64,000 nt of DNA from VRUE01 sp035605695 (GCA_035605695.1 DATNGZ010000015.1:1-64000), one strand, 5' to 3'. Positions 25,554 through 37,066 are shown, numbered from the stretch's first letter. Made by a program: numbers and translations. The notes: a model not told the origin generated them from the sequence alone.

Positions 25554-27101
25554 TCACGGCGGGCTGATGCCATCGAGAAGTACCCCGTTGGAGCGGAAGC
25601 CAAGCCCGGCATCGCGGATCATTCGCAACCGCAACGGCTCCAGCCCCGGCCCTATGTGGGTGTAGCGGCGCACGTAGAGGCGGCCAACCTGCTCGTAGCT
25701 GGCCTGGCGGAAGCCTGGACCGAGCAGCTTTGCCGGCGGCGGCGCCGGGCCGTCGGAGATGAAGTCGACTTCGCCGACCCACCACTCAAAGCCGTCGGAA
25801 GGCTGGACCTGGATCGAACCGGTCGAGAGGTAGTAGCGCAGCGAGGCCTCGCCCAGGGTCCAGGTAACCATCGCCCGCGGGACTGTCGGTTCGCCGATCG
25901 CAGTGGCGACGGCACTCCAGTCCGGACGCTGCAGCGCCGGGGAGATGCTTGCCCAGACAGAGAAGCCGAGCGAGTAGGCGACCAGGGCCGCGGCGAGGAT
26001 CGTGCCGCCGCGGCGGGCGCGGCGCAAGGTCAGACCCACGGCCACGGCAACCAGGAGCGGGACCAGAGCGGGCAGCAGGTTGCGTGCCAGGACGTAGTCC
26101 TTGTGCGCATCGAGCAGGCCGATTGCCACCGGAACCACCACGGTGACCGTGGCAAGTACCAGTGGAATGCCAGCCGCCCGGCGCTCACCGGCATCGCCGC
26201 GGACGAAGACGAGCCAGAGCGCCGCGATCGCGATCAGGCCGGGAACGAGCAGCAGCAGCGGATGCTCGGCCTGGGCGATGATGTCGCCGGTCTCCCCCAG
26301 GGCAAAGGTCAGGCCGGTCTCCCAGAGCCGGTGACCGAGGCTCAAGTTGCTGATCCATTCGGCGTGGGCGTACGAAGCCTGGTGGACCACCAGGGGCGCT
26401 AGCAGCAGCCCCGCCGCGCCGGCTATCCAGAGGCCCGGAAAGGCGCCACCGGGTTTCCGTCCGCGCCGGCGCAGCAGCCAGAACGCCTCGGCGGCAATCG
26501 GAAAGGCGGCAAAGTAGTGGGTGGCGAGTGCCAGCGCCGAGGCGATGCCCCAGGCAACCGAGTCCCGCCGCCGCCCCCGCTCCAGAGCGCGCACGAAGTA
26601 GAGCAGCGAGAGCGCCGTGAGCAGGACGAAAAGGGCGTAGCCGCGCGCCTCCTGCGAGTACCAGATCAGCATCGGGTTGACCGCGACCAGGGCGGCGGCA
26701 ACGATGCCGGCGCGGCGGCTGCTCAGCTCGGCGCCGAGCAGGTAAGCCACCGGCACCGTGGCGACTCCCGCTAGGGCCGAGACTGAGCGCAAGCCGGCCT
26801 CGCCGGTGCCGGTCACCTGGGTCCAGACCCAGGCCAGCGCGTAGTAGAGCGGCGGCGCCGACTCGCTGAAGCCAACCGCGTCCATCGCGTGCCAGAAGCC
26901 GTCGCGGAGGATGCGGCTGGCAGTGACGATCTCGTCGTGGTGATAGCTCTGCAGACCGAGCGTGGCGAAGCGCAGTGCCGCGGCGAGAACGGTGAGTCCG
27001 GCGACGATCCAGAAGGCGCGCGAGCGCGAGCGCAGCGCGGCGGCGAGCGCCTCCAGATGCGTCGACAGGCTGCCCCTGCCCAGCGCCCCAGCGGCCTCCA
27101 T
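25554..27101 (-). CDS. GT-C type membrane glycosyltransferase
   Basis: A 515-residue polytopic protein with about 10 TM helices and a large C-terminal extracellular part. The first loop after TM1 contains YHHDEIVTASRIL, where the Asp-Glu pair is the usual catalytic and metal site of GT-C/PMT-like enzymes (GT39, ArnT, EmbA-like). APPLYYALAWVWTQV follows. It would transfer a sugar from a polyprenyl carrier to a protein, lipid or polymer outside the membrane. It lies just after lon on the same strand, separated by 3 bp. Confidence 0.85.
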   Translation of the reverse strand: MEAAGALGRGSLSTHLEALAAALRSRSRAFWIVAGLTVLAAALRFATLGLQSYHHDEIVTASRILRDGFWHAMDAVGFSESAPPLYYALAWVWTQVTGTGEAGLRSVSALAGVATVPVAYLLGAELSSRRAGIVAAALVAVNPMLIWYSQEARGYALFVLLTALSLLYFVRALERGRRRDSVAWGIASALALATHYFAAFPIAAEAFWLLRRRGRKPGGAFPGLWIAGAAGLLLAPLVVHQASYAHAEWISNLSLGHRLWETGLTFALGETGDIIAQAEHPLLLLVPGLIAIAALWLVFVRGDAGERRAAGIPLVLATVTVVVPVAIGLLDAHKDYVLARNLLPALVPLLVAVAVGLTLRRARRGGTILAAALVAYSLGFSVWASISPALQRPDWSAVATAIGEPTVPRAMVTWTLGEASLRYYLSTGSIQVQPSDGFEWWVGEVDFISDGPAPPPAKLLGPGFRQASYEQVGRLYVRRYTHIGPGLEPLRLRMIRDAGLGFRSNGVLLDGISPP

Positions 27102-27104
27102 TAC

Positions 27105-29486
<2,382 letters not shown>

Positions 29487-29511
29487 CAATGCCGCCTCCC
29501 GCGAGTCGGCA

Positions 29512-29907
29512 CTAATCCCTCCCGATCGGGACCCGGCGGGTGGTCTCGGTCGGATCGCGCAAGGGCAGCTCAATCCGCAACACCCCGTCCTCGTAAGTGG
29601 CCTTGGCGCGCTCCGCATCGACGTCGACCTGCAGCTCGACCACGCGCCGAAACGGCCCCGAGGGAATCTCGACCTGCTGGTAGACCCGCCCCTCGGTCTC
29701 CTGCACCGGCCGCTCGCCGACGATCGCCAGCTGTCGCCCGCTCACCTCGATCCCGACGTCCGAGAGCTCCACCCCTGCCAGATCGACCTTGACCACGGCT
29801 TGCTGCGGTTCGCCGCAGTAATAGACATCGACGTTGGGGGTGAACCCCCGGCTGCGCTTGCTGACGTAGGTAGTCCGCGCCCACGCGTAGAGATCCCGCT
29901 CCGGCAT
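29512..29907 (-). CDS. small heat-shock protein, Hsp20 family
   Basis: A 131-residue holdase chaperone. The alpha-crystallin domain spans about residues 22-115: TPNVDVYYCGEPQQAVVKVDL, IEVSGRQLAIVGER, YQQVEIPSGPFRRVVELQ, and the closing ATYEDGVLRIELPL. The C-terminal tail contains RRVPIGRD with a V-P-I anchoring motif in place of the usual I-x-I. Together with lon it forms a proteostasis pair. I saw no HspR (HAIR) or CIRCE operator upstream. Confidence 0.93.
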   Translation of the reverse strand: MPERDLYAWARTTYVSKRSRGFTPNVDVYYCGEPQQAVVKVDLAGVELSDVGIEVSGRQLAIVGERPVQETEGRVYQQVEIPSGPFRRVVELQVDVDAERAKATYEDGVLRIELPLRDPTETTRRVPIGRD

Positions 29908-29948
29908 GGTCAAAACATAGCCAGACCGCTGCTCGCGGGTCCTGGCGC

Positions 29949-30140
29949 TCAGGCCGTTTGGGTGGCCCAGCGGGGTGGCCGCATCAGCAGGACCGGTTGG
30001 CGCGGCGGCACCAGGCCCTCGGGCCGGTTGGGCCGGAAGGTCGTGCACGGCTCCTCCAGCTCTAGCGAGCAGAGCAGGTTCTTGCGGAAATAACAGTCGT
30101 CGCAGGTCGGCGGCTTTGGCTTGCGGGGCACGGCGCGCAT
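29949..30140 (-). CDS. small cysteine-rich protein, unknown
   Basis: A 63-residue protein of unknown family. CDDCYFRKNLLC...EEPC carries four Cys spaced C-x2-C-x7-C-x7-C, which could bind zinc or an iron-sulfur cluster. The tail is rich in Pro and Arg (RPNRPEGLVPPRQP). ATG 30140 is chosen; an upstream start would add 24 basic residues with two extra Cys. It precedes hsp20 by 41 bp in the same direction, so it may be the first gene of the hsp20-lon unit. Confidence 0.65.
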   Translation of the reverse strand: MRAVPRKPKPPTCDDCYFRKNLLCSLELEEPCTTFRPNRPEGLVPPRQPVLLMRPPRWATQTA

Positions 30141-30267
30141 ACTGCCACCGCCGCGCGTCTTTCGTGACTGGCATTCCCGCAAAGCGCAACGTCTTTGACA
30201 CAGTCTCGTCACATCTTCCCCGCGTCTTGCGGAAGCCGGGAGCGGCCGTCGCTACCATTGCCGCTGG

Positions 30268-30897
30268 ATGGACTCCTCCAGCCGGACCGACAAGCTCTCC
30301 GCCTCTCCCCAGCTGTTCGAGAGCGACTTCCTCAACTTTTTCTCGCGGGTTCATCCCGCGGTCCCGGCGATCGTCTTCGTGCCGGTGGTGATCGCGGTCG
30401 AGTGGCTCGGCGCCAGCGGCGGCTACGCTGCCTGGCAGCTGCTCGGGCTCAGCCTCGGCGGGGTCGGCATCTGGACCCTGACCGAGTACTGGCTGCACCG
30501 GCTCGTCTTCCACTGGGAGCCCGACAACGCCTTTGGTCGCCGCATGCACTTCATCATCCACGGCATCCACCACGACCACCCCAACGACAAGCTGCGCTTG
30601 GTGATGCCGCCGGCGGTGGCGATTCCCCTCGCCGCCCTCTTCTTCTTCGCCTTCACCCTGCTCTTCGGCACACCAGCGGCCTACCCGCTCTTCGGCGGCT
30701 TCATCGCCGGCTATCTCTTTTACGATTACACGCACTACTACGTGCACCACTTCGTGCCTAAATCGGAGTTCGGCAAGCGCCTGCGCGAGCAGCACATGCG
30801 CCACCATTTCCAGGATCACCGCTTCGGCTACGGCGTCTCCTCGCCAATCTGGGACGTTGTCTTCCGCACCCTGCCGCGCCGTCGGCGAAGCAACTAG
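30268..30897 (+). CDS. fatty-acid hydroxylase superfamily protein
   Basis: A 209-residue membrane enzyme with four TM segments and the His boxes of the FA2H/sterol-desaturase superfamily: LTEYWLHRLVFHWE, FIIHGIHHDHPND, HYYVHHF, and HMRHHFQDHRFGYGVSSPIWD. The eight or more His ligate a di-metal centre that hydroxylates or desaturates lipids. The C-terminal box resembles Scs7/FA2H fatty-acid 2-hydroxylases. Substrate unproven. It is divergent from the hsp20 cluster. Confidence 0.87.
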   Translation: MDSSSRTDKLSASPQLFESDFLNFFSRVHPAVPAIVFVPVVIAVEWLGASGGYAAWQLLGLSLGGVGIWTLTEYWLHRLVFHWEPDNAFGRRMHFIIHGIHHDHPNDKLRLVMPPAVAIPLAALFFFAFTLLFGTPAAYPLFGGFIAGYLFYDYTHYYVHHFVPKSEFGKRLREQHMRHHFQDHRFGYGVSSPIWDVVFRTLPRRRRSN

Positions 30898-31314
30898 CGC
30901 AGTGCTATCTCGAGCTCGAAGCGAGCATCGGGGTCATCGGACGTAGGCGAGTGCCGGCTCGCGCATCCGCTCGCGTGCCTTCACGGTGAGCGAATCGAGC
31001 GGCCTGGAGCGTCAATTCGGTGTGCCACGATTTCGGTACGCGCCGGTTTGACACCGATGACCGTTCGACCAATGTCTTCTGGCTGGTGCGATGGAGAAGC
31101 TTGGGCTTGCCCGGAATGTGGTGCATATCTCACCTGAGCGCCAAGCTCAGTGCACCGCCTGATTGGCATCCCACTCTGAAAACCTTCATCCAAATGGCCA
31201 GAGTGACATGTCGCAGTTTGACTATATGAATAGTCACTGTCACTGTCACTGTGCCACACTCCGGGAACTGACGACCCCGGAGGCAATAAGTCTCACTGGG
31301 ATGAAAGGAAGGAA
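30898..31314. other. 417-bp gap with repeats but no supported gene
   Basis: No convincing coding region. The segment is less GC-rich than its surroundings. It contains GACTAT-ATGA-ATAGTC (31221-31236), overlapping three perfect GTCACT repeats (31234-31251), about 65 bp upstream of the AT-hook protein gene and possibly part of its control region. A sequence close to the 9763 palindrome core occurs at 30896-30908 but does not match exactly. Confidence 0.5.
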
Positions 31315-31761
31315 ATGCCTAGCACCAGCAACGTACTCGACGAGGCTCTGAACCTGGTCAAGAAGCGGCTTGCCGAGCTTGATGAGGAGCGCCAGCGTCT
31401 TGAGCGCGCCCTCGCAGAGCTTGGTGGCACCGTTACGAGCACCGTCGCCCCCCGCCGCCCAGGTCGACCCCCGGGCTCCGGAAAACGTGGTCCTGGTCGC
31501 CCCCGCAAAACTGCATCCGCAGCTGCCCCCGCACCTGCGTCTGCCTCGACATCAACCGCTGCTCCTCGTCGTCGGCGTCGCCGCCGCGGTGGCACGCGTG
31601 CCGATCAGGCAGTCGCCCTGGTCGAGCAGAACCCCGGCATCTCCGCCTCGGAGATCGCCAAGCAGATGAAAATCAAACCCAACTATCTCTATCGGGTCCT
31701 TGGTGAAATGGAGAAAGAGGGTCGGGTGACGAAGAAGGGGCGCGAGTACCACCCCGCCTAA
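31315..31761 (+). CDS. AT-hook and winged-helix DNA-binding protein
   Basis: A 148-residue protein in three parts. An N-terminal coiled coil (residues 5-35, LDEALNLVKKRLAELDEERQ) may dimerise. A basic low-complexity middle has two AT-hook-like cores (RPGRPPG and GPGRPRK) and an RRRRRRRGG run. A C-terminal winged HTH follows (QAVALVEQNPGISASEIAKQ, YLYRVLGEMEKEGRV). It resembles nucleoid-associated or global regulators of actinobacteria. It is monocistronic, with a GGAAGGAA ribosome site and a strong terminator. Confidence 0.82.
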   Translation: MPSTSNVLDEALNLVKKRLAELDEERQRLERALAELGGTVTSTVAPRRPGRPPGSGKRGPGRPRKTASAAAPAPASASTSTAAPRRRRRRRGGTRADQAVALVEQNPGISASEIAKQMKIKPNYLYRVLGEMEKEGRVTKKGREYHPA

Positions 31762-31780
31762 CGTCAACCCTGTTGTTTCG

Positions 31781-31815
31781 AAAAAGCCGGCCCCCTCAAG
31801 GGCCGGCTTTTTCTT
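31781..31815. terminator. bidirectional intrinsic terminator
   Basis: AAAAAGCCGGCCC pairs with GGGCCGGCTTTTT around CCTCAA. The A-run and T-run on the two sides make it functional for both the AT-hook gene (plus) and mdh (minus), whose 3' ends face each other. Confidence 0.9.
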
Positions 31816-31832
31816 TGCCTTCTTAGGTCGGC

Positions 31833-32819
31833 TTAGACCAAGCCCAGCTTGGCGACGGCGTCGCGCTCCTCGCGCAGCTCGGCGGCGCTGGCGTCAATGC
31901 GTGCGCGGGAGAACTCCGGCACCTCGGCACCCTCGACGATCGACCACTCCCCCCCGCTGCACTGACAGGGAAAGCCGGCAACGATTCCCTCCGCGACTCC
32001 GTAGGAGCCATCGGCGGGTACGCCCATCGAGACCCAGTCACCGTCCGGCGTGCCGAGCACCCAGTCGTGCACGTGATCGATCGCGGCATTTGCCGCCGAG
32101 GCGGCACTGGAAGCGCCGCGCGCCTCGATGATCGCGGCGCCGCGTTTGGCCACCCGCGGGATGAACTCATCGGCGATCCAGGCCTGATCGTCAACCGCGT
32201 CCCAAGCACTCTCCCCACTGACCCGAGCGTTAACCAGATCCGGATACTGAGTGGTCGAGTGATTGCCCCAGACCGTCATCTTGGTGACGTCGGGAATCTG
32301 CTTGCCGAGCTTGCTAGCCAGTTGCGCGATAGCCCGATTGTGGTCGAGGCGCATCATCGCGGTGAAGCGCTCGCGGGGAACCCCATCCGCGTTGGACATT
32401 GCGATCAGGCAGTTGGTGTTGGCCGGGTTGCCTACCACCAGCACCCGTACGTCCTCGGCGGCGCCGGCGGCGATCGCTTCGCCCTGCGGCTTGAAGATCC
32501 CACCGTTGGCCTCGAGCAGGTCCGAGCGCTCCATGCCGGGACCGCGCGGCCGTGCCCCAACCAAGAGGCCGACGTTACAACCGTCGAACGCCTGCTTGGG
32601 GTCGTCGAAGATGTCGATGCGCTGCAGCAGCGGGAAGGCGCAATCGTCGAGCTCCATCGCGGTGCCCTCGGCCGCTTTGACCGCATCGGGTATCTCGAGC
32701 AGGCTGAGCTCGATCGGGGTGTCGGGACCGAGCATCTGACCGCTGGCGATACGAAACAGCAGCGCATAGCCGATCTGCCCAGCGGCGCCGGTAACGGTGA
32801 CTTTCACAGGGGTGCTCAC
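31833..32819 (-). CDS. mdh: malate dehydrogenase
   Basis: A 328-residue NAD-dependent enzyme of the TCA cycle, of the cytosolic/actinobacterial MDH group. The NAD-binding GAAGQIGYALLFR is at the N-terminus, VGARPRGPGMERSDLLEANG holds the substrate arginines, VGNPANTNC follows, and the catalytic His is in VWGNHSTTQYPD. The start is GTG with AGGAG upstream. It follows icd by 36 bp on the same strand, so the two TCA enzymes are probably cotranscribed. Confidence 0.97.
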   Translation of the reverse strand: MSTPVKVTVTGAAGQIGYALLFRIASGQMLGPDTPIELSLLEIPDAVKAAEGTAMELDDCAFPLLQRIDIFDDPKQAFDGCNVGLLVGARPRGPGMERSDLLEANGGIFKPQGEAIAAGAAEDVRVLVVGNPANTNCLIAMSNADGVPRERFTAMMRLDHNRAIAQLASKLGKQIPDVTKMTVWGNHSTTQYPDLVNARVSGESAWDAVDDQAWIADEFIPRVAKRGAAIIEARGASSAASAANAAIDHVHDWVLGTPDGDWVSMGVPADGSYGVAEGIVAGFPCQCSGGEWSIVEGAEVPEFSRARIDASAAELREERDAVAKLGLV

Positions 32820-32855
32820 GGAATCTCTATCTCCTGGATTGTAGTTTTCGAAGAG

Positions 32856-34070
32856 CTATGCCATCGCCCGCTGCAGGCCCTCATCTATCGAGGCGAGGAA
32901 CTCCTGCGTGGTCTGGAACTCCTGGTCGGGACCGATCAGGAGGGCGAGATCTTTCGTCATCCGGCCCGCTTCCACCGTTTCCACACAGACGCGCTCCAGC
33001 GTCTCGGCAAAGTGGGAAACCTCAGGTGTCTTGTCAAGGCGCCCGCGAGCGGCGAGGCCGCGCGTCCAGGCAAAGATTGAGGCGATCGGGTTGGTAGAGG
33101 TCGGCTTGCCCTGCTGATGCTGGCGATAGTGGCGAGTTACCGTGCCGTGCGCCGCCTCGGCCTCGACCGTCTTGCCATCGGGGCTCATCAGCACACTTGT
33201 CATTAGGCCGAGCGAACCGAACCCCTGGGCGACGGTGTCGGACTGCACGTCGCCGTCGTAGTTCTTGCAGGCCCAGACGTAGCCGCCCTCCCACTTCATC
33301 GCCGCCGCCACCATGTCGTCGATCAGGCGGTGTTCGTAGGTGATTCCGGCGGCCTCGAAGTCGGTCCTGAACTCGTTCTCGTAGACCTCGGCGAAGAGGT
33401 CCTTGAAGCGACCGTCGTAGCGCTTCAGGATCGTGTTCTTGGTCGAGAGGTAGACCGGGTAGCCGCGGTTCAAGCCGTAACGCATCGACGCTCGCGCAAA
33501 GTCGCGAATCGAGTCGTCGAGGTTGTACATCGCCATCGCGATACCCGGGCCGGGGAAGTCATAGACATCGAGCTCGACCGGCTCCGACCCGTCCTTGGGG
33601 GTGTAGGTAAGCGTCAGCGTGCCCTCACCTGGCACGACCATGTCGGTGGCGCGGTACTGGTCACCAAAAGCGTGGCGGCCGATCACTATCGGCTTGGTCC
33701 AGCCGGGCACGAGCCTGGGCACATTGGAGATCACGATCGGCTCGCGGAAAATGACGCCGCCGAGGATGTTGCGGATCGTCCCGTTGGGCGAGCGGTACAT
33801 ATCCGCCAGGCCGAACTCCTCGACCCGCGCCTCGTCAGGGGTGATCGTTGCGCACTTGACGCCGACGCCGTGCTGCTTGATCGCCTTCGCTGCATCAATG
33901 GTGATCTGGTCGCGACTCGCGTCGCGGCTCTCGATCCCGAGATCGAAGTAGATCAGCTCGAGATCGAGGTAGGGCAGGATCAGCTGCTCCTTGATGAAGG
34001 CCCAGATGATTCGGGTCATCTCGTCGCCGTCGAGCTCGACGATCGGGTTCTTGACTGAGATTTTCTCCAT
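32856..34070 (-). CDS. icd: isocitrate dehydrogenase, NADP type
   Basis: A 404-residue enzyme converting isocitrate to 2-oxoglutarate, of the homodimeric (eukaryotic-like) class that starts IVELDGDEMTRIIW. Substrate residues lie in SPNGTIRNILGG and the metal-binding Asp in KNYDGDVQSD. Later motifs are EAAHGTVTRHYRQHQQGK and STNPIASIFAW. The ATG at 34070 matches the family start; the frame continues 30 codons upstream but overlaps the divergent AidB-like gene. Confidence 0.97.
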   Translation of the reverse strand: MEKISVKNPIVELDGDEMTRIIWAFIKEQLILPYLDLELIYFDLGIESRDASRDQITIDAAKAIKQHGVGVKCATITPDEARVEEFGLADMYRSPNGTIRNILGGVIFREPIVISNVPRLVPGWTKPIVIGRHAFGDQYRATDMVVPGEGTLTLTYTPKDGSEPVELDVYDFPGPGIAMAMYNLDDSIRDFARASMRYGLNRGYPVYLSTKNTILKRYDGRFKDLFAEVYENEFRTDFEAAGITYEHRLIDDMVAAAMKWEGGYVWACKNYDGDVQSDTVAQGFGSLGLMTSVLMSPDGKTVEAEAAHGTVTRHYRQHQQGKPTSTNPIASIFAWTRGLAARGRLDKTPEVSHFAETLERVCVETVEAGRMTKDLALLIGPDQEFQTTQEFLASIDEGLQRAMA

Positions 34071-34113
34071 GCGGGTCGGCGATGCTATCGATGGGCTGGC
34101 ACAATCAGAGTCG

Positions 34114-35781
34114 ATGGCCACCGTCGAGCGTCGAACCTCCTCTACCCACGAGGTCTTCAACCAAGCACCGCCGCTGGAGGATTACAACCCCTTCGACGCC
34201 GACCGAGCGCTGAGCGAGGCGATGCGCCGCGAGGGCGCCGAGTGGGCCGAGGGTCGCGCCCGCGAGCTGGGGGCGATCTGCGGCTCCCATCAGACGATCC
34301 GCTGGGGCTACGAGGCCAACGAGCGCAAGCCCGAGCTGCGCACCCACGACCGCTACGGCAACCGCATCGACGAGGTCGAGTTCGACACTTCCTGGCACGA
34401 GCTGATGCGGATCGGCGTTGGCAACGGCCTGCACGCAATGCCCTGGCGCGAACCGGGGCCCGGCGCCCACGTTGCCCGCGCGGCGACCTTCATGCTGCTG
34501 ATGCAGGCCGAGAGCGGCGTCGGCTGTCCGATCTCGATGACCTACTCGGCGATCCCGGCGCTGCGCAAGCAGCCCGAGCTCGCCGCAGAGTGGGAGGAGC
34601 GTTTCCTCTCGCTTGACTACGACGAGCGCTCGATGCCCGCCAAGCGCAAGAGCGGTGCCCTCTGCGGCATGGCGATGACCGAGAAGCAGGGCGGCTCCGA
34701 CGTGCGGGCCAACACCACGACGGCGACGCCGTTGAACGGTGGCGGTCCCGGCGCCGAGTATGAGATCGTCGGCCACAAGTGGTTCTGCTCGGCGCCGATG
34801 TGCGATGCCTTCCTCGTCCTCGCCCAGACCGAGTCGGGGATCTCCTGCTTCCTAATGCCGCGCTGGACCCCCGACGGCGAGCGCAACGCCTTCCACATTC
34901 AGCGGCTCAAGGACAAGCTCGGCAACCGCTCCAACGCCTCCAGCGAGGTCGAGTTCCGCGGCGCCTGGGCGCGCATGATCGGCGAGGAGGGCCGCGGCGT
35001 GCCGACGATCATCGAGATGGTCAACCACACCCGGCTCGACTGCGTGATCGGCGGCGCCACCGGCTACCGCGCGGGAGTCGTACAGGCGCTCAACCACGCC
35101 GCGCACCGCTCCGCCTTCGGCGCCGAGCTGATCGAGCAACCGCTGATGCAAAACGTGCTCGCCGACCTCGCGGTCGAATCGGAGGCCGCCACGGTGGCGG
35201 CGATGCGCCTCGCCCGCTCTTACGACGAGGTCGCGGCCGGCGACGATGAGGCAACCGAGTTCCGCCGCCTCGCCAATCCCGTCCTCAAGTACTGGCTCTG
35301 CAAGCGCGCTCCCTCCCACGCGGTCGAGTGCCTGGAGTGCCTCGGCGGCAACGGCTACGTCGAGGACTCGGGAATGCCGCGCCTCTACCGCGAGGCCCCA
35401 CTCGCCTCAATCTGGGAGGGCTCCGGCAACGTCCAGTGCCTCGACGTGCTGCGCGCAATGGTCAAGAACCCTGCCTCAGTAGACGCCTTCTTCGCCGAGG
35501 TACTAGAGGGAGCAGGAGCGGAACCAAAGCTCGACGCCTACGTCTCCTCCCTACGCAACGAGATCCCCGGCGACATAGAGACCATCCAGCACCGGGCCCG
35601 CCGCATCGTCGAGAAGATGGCCCTTGCCCTACAAGCTTCCCTCCTGGTCCGCTACGGCGACCCCGCAGTGGCCGATGCCTTCTGCGCCTCCCGCCTCTCC
35701 GGCGACTGGGGCTACGCCTTCGGCACGCTCCCCGCCGGTACGGACTTCAGTCGCATCATCGAGCGCCACCGGCCGGCTTAG
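34114..35781 (+). CDS. acyl-CoA dehydrogenase, AidB-like
   Basis: A 555-residue flavoprotein of the AidB branch. Visible: VFNQAPPLEDYNPFDAD at the N-terminus (typical of AidB), CGMAMTEKQGGSDVRANTT for FAD and substrate binding, GHKWFCSAPMCD, LKDKLGNRSNASSEVEFRG, and ECLGGNGYVEDSGMPRLYREAP. E. coli AidB binds DNA and is induced by alkylation, but its catalytic role is uncertain. It is divergent from icd by 43 bp and overlaps the M50 peptidase gene 3' end by 26 bp. Confidence 0.9.
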   Translation: MATVERRTSSTHEVFNQAPPLEDYNPFDADRALSEAMRREGAEWAEGRARELGAICGSHQTIRWGYEANERKPELRTHDRYGNRIDEVEFDTSWHELMRIGVGNGLHAMPWREPGPGAHVARAATFMLLMQAESGVGCPISMTYSAIPALRKQPELAAEWEERFLSLDYDERSMPAKRKSGALCGMAMTEKQGGSDVRANTTTATPLNGGGPGAEYEIVGHKWFCSAPMCDAFLVLAQTESGISCFLMPRWTPDGERNAFHIQRLKDKLGNRSNASSEVEFRGAWARMIGEEGRGVPTIIEMVNHTRLDCVIGGATGYRAGVVQALNHAAHRSAFGAELIEQPLMQNVLADLAVESEAATVAAMRLARSYDEVAAGDDEATEFRRLANPVLKYWLCKRAPSHAVECLECLGGNGYVEDSGMPRLYREAPLASIWEGSGNVQCLDVLRAMVKNPASVDAFFAEVLEGAGAEPKLDAYVSSLRNEIPGDIETIQHRARRIVEKMALALQASLLVRYGDPAVADAFCASRLSGDWGYAFGTLPAGTDFSRIIERHRPA

Positions 35782-36937
35782 CGGCGTCGCGCAACGCTCG
35801 TCCTACCTGCTCCGCGGTAATCACGCCTGAGAGACGGCCGTCGATGTCGACTGCCATCACGGCACCGAAGCGGCGCAGAGCGCGGTTGGCCAGCAGCGAG
35901 TCGAGCGGCGCGTCGTCGCGGACCTGAAAGGTGCCGTCGTCGCGCTCGAGCAGGTCGGAGACGTGGAAGCTGGCGCGGGAAGTCTCGGGCACCTCGTCGG
36001 CTTTGTCGCGGACCACCAGGCCGAGGAACTTGTAGGCCGCGTCGACCACCGGGAACCAGGGCCAGCGGTAGCGCAGGAAGTACTCGTCCAATGCCTGCTC
36101 GACGCTGATCTCACCCGGGATCGCCACCGGTTCGCGGTCCATCACGTCGGCGACGGAGAGGTTGCTGATTTTGCCGGTGACCGCGGTCTGCATCGAGGCG
36201 GCGCGGGCGGAGCCGTTGATCACCATCCCGATCAGCGCCAACCAGATGCCGCCGAAAGCGTCGCCGCTGGCAATCAACAGGAGACCGCCACCGATAAAGA
36301 TGTAGCCGAAGACGCGTCCGAGGTTGGCGGCGAAGCGGGTCGCCGAGTTGCGATCCCCCGTCTTCCACCAGGCGATCGCCCGCACCACCCTGCCGCCGTC
36401 CATCGGAAATGCGGGCAGCAGGTTGAAGACGAGGACCAGGAGGTTGATCGTCGCCAGCCAGCCGATCATCGCCCAGAACCCGGAAACGCCGCTGCTGCTT
36501 TCGACCAGCGCCGAGCGGCGGAACTCCTCCCAGCCGACCGCGGCCAGGCCGAACCCGGTCAGCACGACGACGATCGCCAAGGTCACCAGTGGTCCCGCTA
36601 TCGCCACCTTGAACTCGGTCGAGGGGCTGTCGGACTCGCGGTCCATCCGCGCCATTCCGCCGAAGATCCAGAGCTGGATGCTGGAGATGCCAATCCCGTT
36701 GCGCAGGGCGGCGAAGGCGTGGCCGAGCTCGTGCAGCAGCACCGAGGCGAAGAAGAGGAGTGAGCTGGCCACGGCGAGGGCGAAGGGCGTCGATGCCGAG
36801 CTGCTCTCTCCCAGCACCCGGCCGTAGAAGTCCGAGAGCCAGAAGATCATCAGGAAGAGGACGATGAACCAGGACCAGTCGACCGCGATGCGGATTCCGC
36901 GGACGTGGAACAGGGTTATTGGGCGGCCGCCGAGCAT
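35756..36937 (-). CDS. site-2 protease (M50) with CBS domains
   Basis: A 393-residue intramembrane metalloprotease. HELGH at residues 69-73 and the third ligand Asp in NLLPAFPMDGGR are intact, and six TM segments surround them. The C-terminal 150 residues form a tandem CBS pair (VADVMDREPVAIPGE, FPVVDAAYKFLGLV, VMAVDIDGRLSGVIT), which usually senses adenine nucleotides. It may cleave anti-sigma factors or other membrane proteins. Its upstream region is bounded by a perfect inverted repeat shared with the M28 gene. Confidence 0.93.
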   Translation of the reverse strand: MLGGRPITLFHVRGIRIAVDWSWFIVLFLMIFWLSDFYGRVLGESSSASTPFALAVASSLLFFASVLLHELGHAFAALRNGIGISSIQLWIFGGMARMDRESDSPSTEFKVAIAGPLVTLAIVVVLTGFGLAAVGWEEFRRSALVESSSGVSGFWAMIGWLATINLLVLVFNLLPAFPMDGGRVVRAIAWWKTGDRNSATRFAANLGRVFGYIFIGGGLLLIASGDAFGGIWLALIGMVINGSARAASMQTAVTGKISNLSVADVMDREPVAIPGEISVEQALDEYFLRYRWPWFPVVDAAYKFLGLVVRDKADEVPETSRASFHVSDLLERDDGTFQVRDDAPLDSLLANRALRRFGAVMAVDIDGRLSGVITAEQVGRALRDAAKPAGGAR

Positions 36938-36947
36938 GCGTCAATCG

Positions 36948-37066
36948 TACGCGGCCGTCCCGGTGGGGGTTTCACTTAACTTTTTCGGTGGAGAGTTACC
37001 GGCTGGCGCCTCGAGGAATTGCCGAAAAAGTACAAGACGTTCCACCCCCACCGGGACGGCCGCGTA
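36948..37066. repeat. inverted repeat enclosing the M50/M28 divergent promoter region
   Basis: Perfect 22-bp arms at 36948-36969 and 37045-37066 (core CACCGGGACGGCCGCGTA outward), plus inner 10-bp arms ACTTTTTCGG (36979-36988) and CCGAAAAAGT (37022-37031). The arms end 10 bp and 13 bp from the two start codons, giving both genes the same leader. Confidence 0.88.

Noticed and set aside
29949..30267. HspR (HAIR) or CIRCE operator upstream of hsp20-lon
   Set aside because: Neither consensus is present; regulation remains unassigned.
31020..31229. Short open frame in the 30898-31314 gap
   Set aside because: No ribosome site, no family resemblance, and composition unlike coding sequence.
31234..31251. 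GTCACT repeats as a CRISPR or minisatellite
   Set aside because: Only three 6-bp units, with no spacers and no cas genes in the window.
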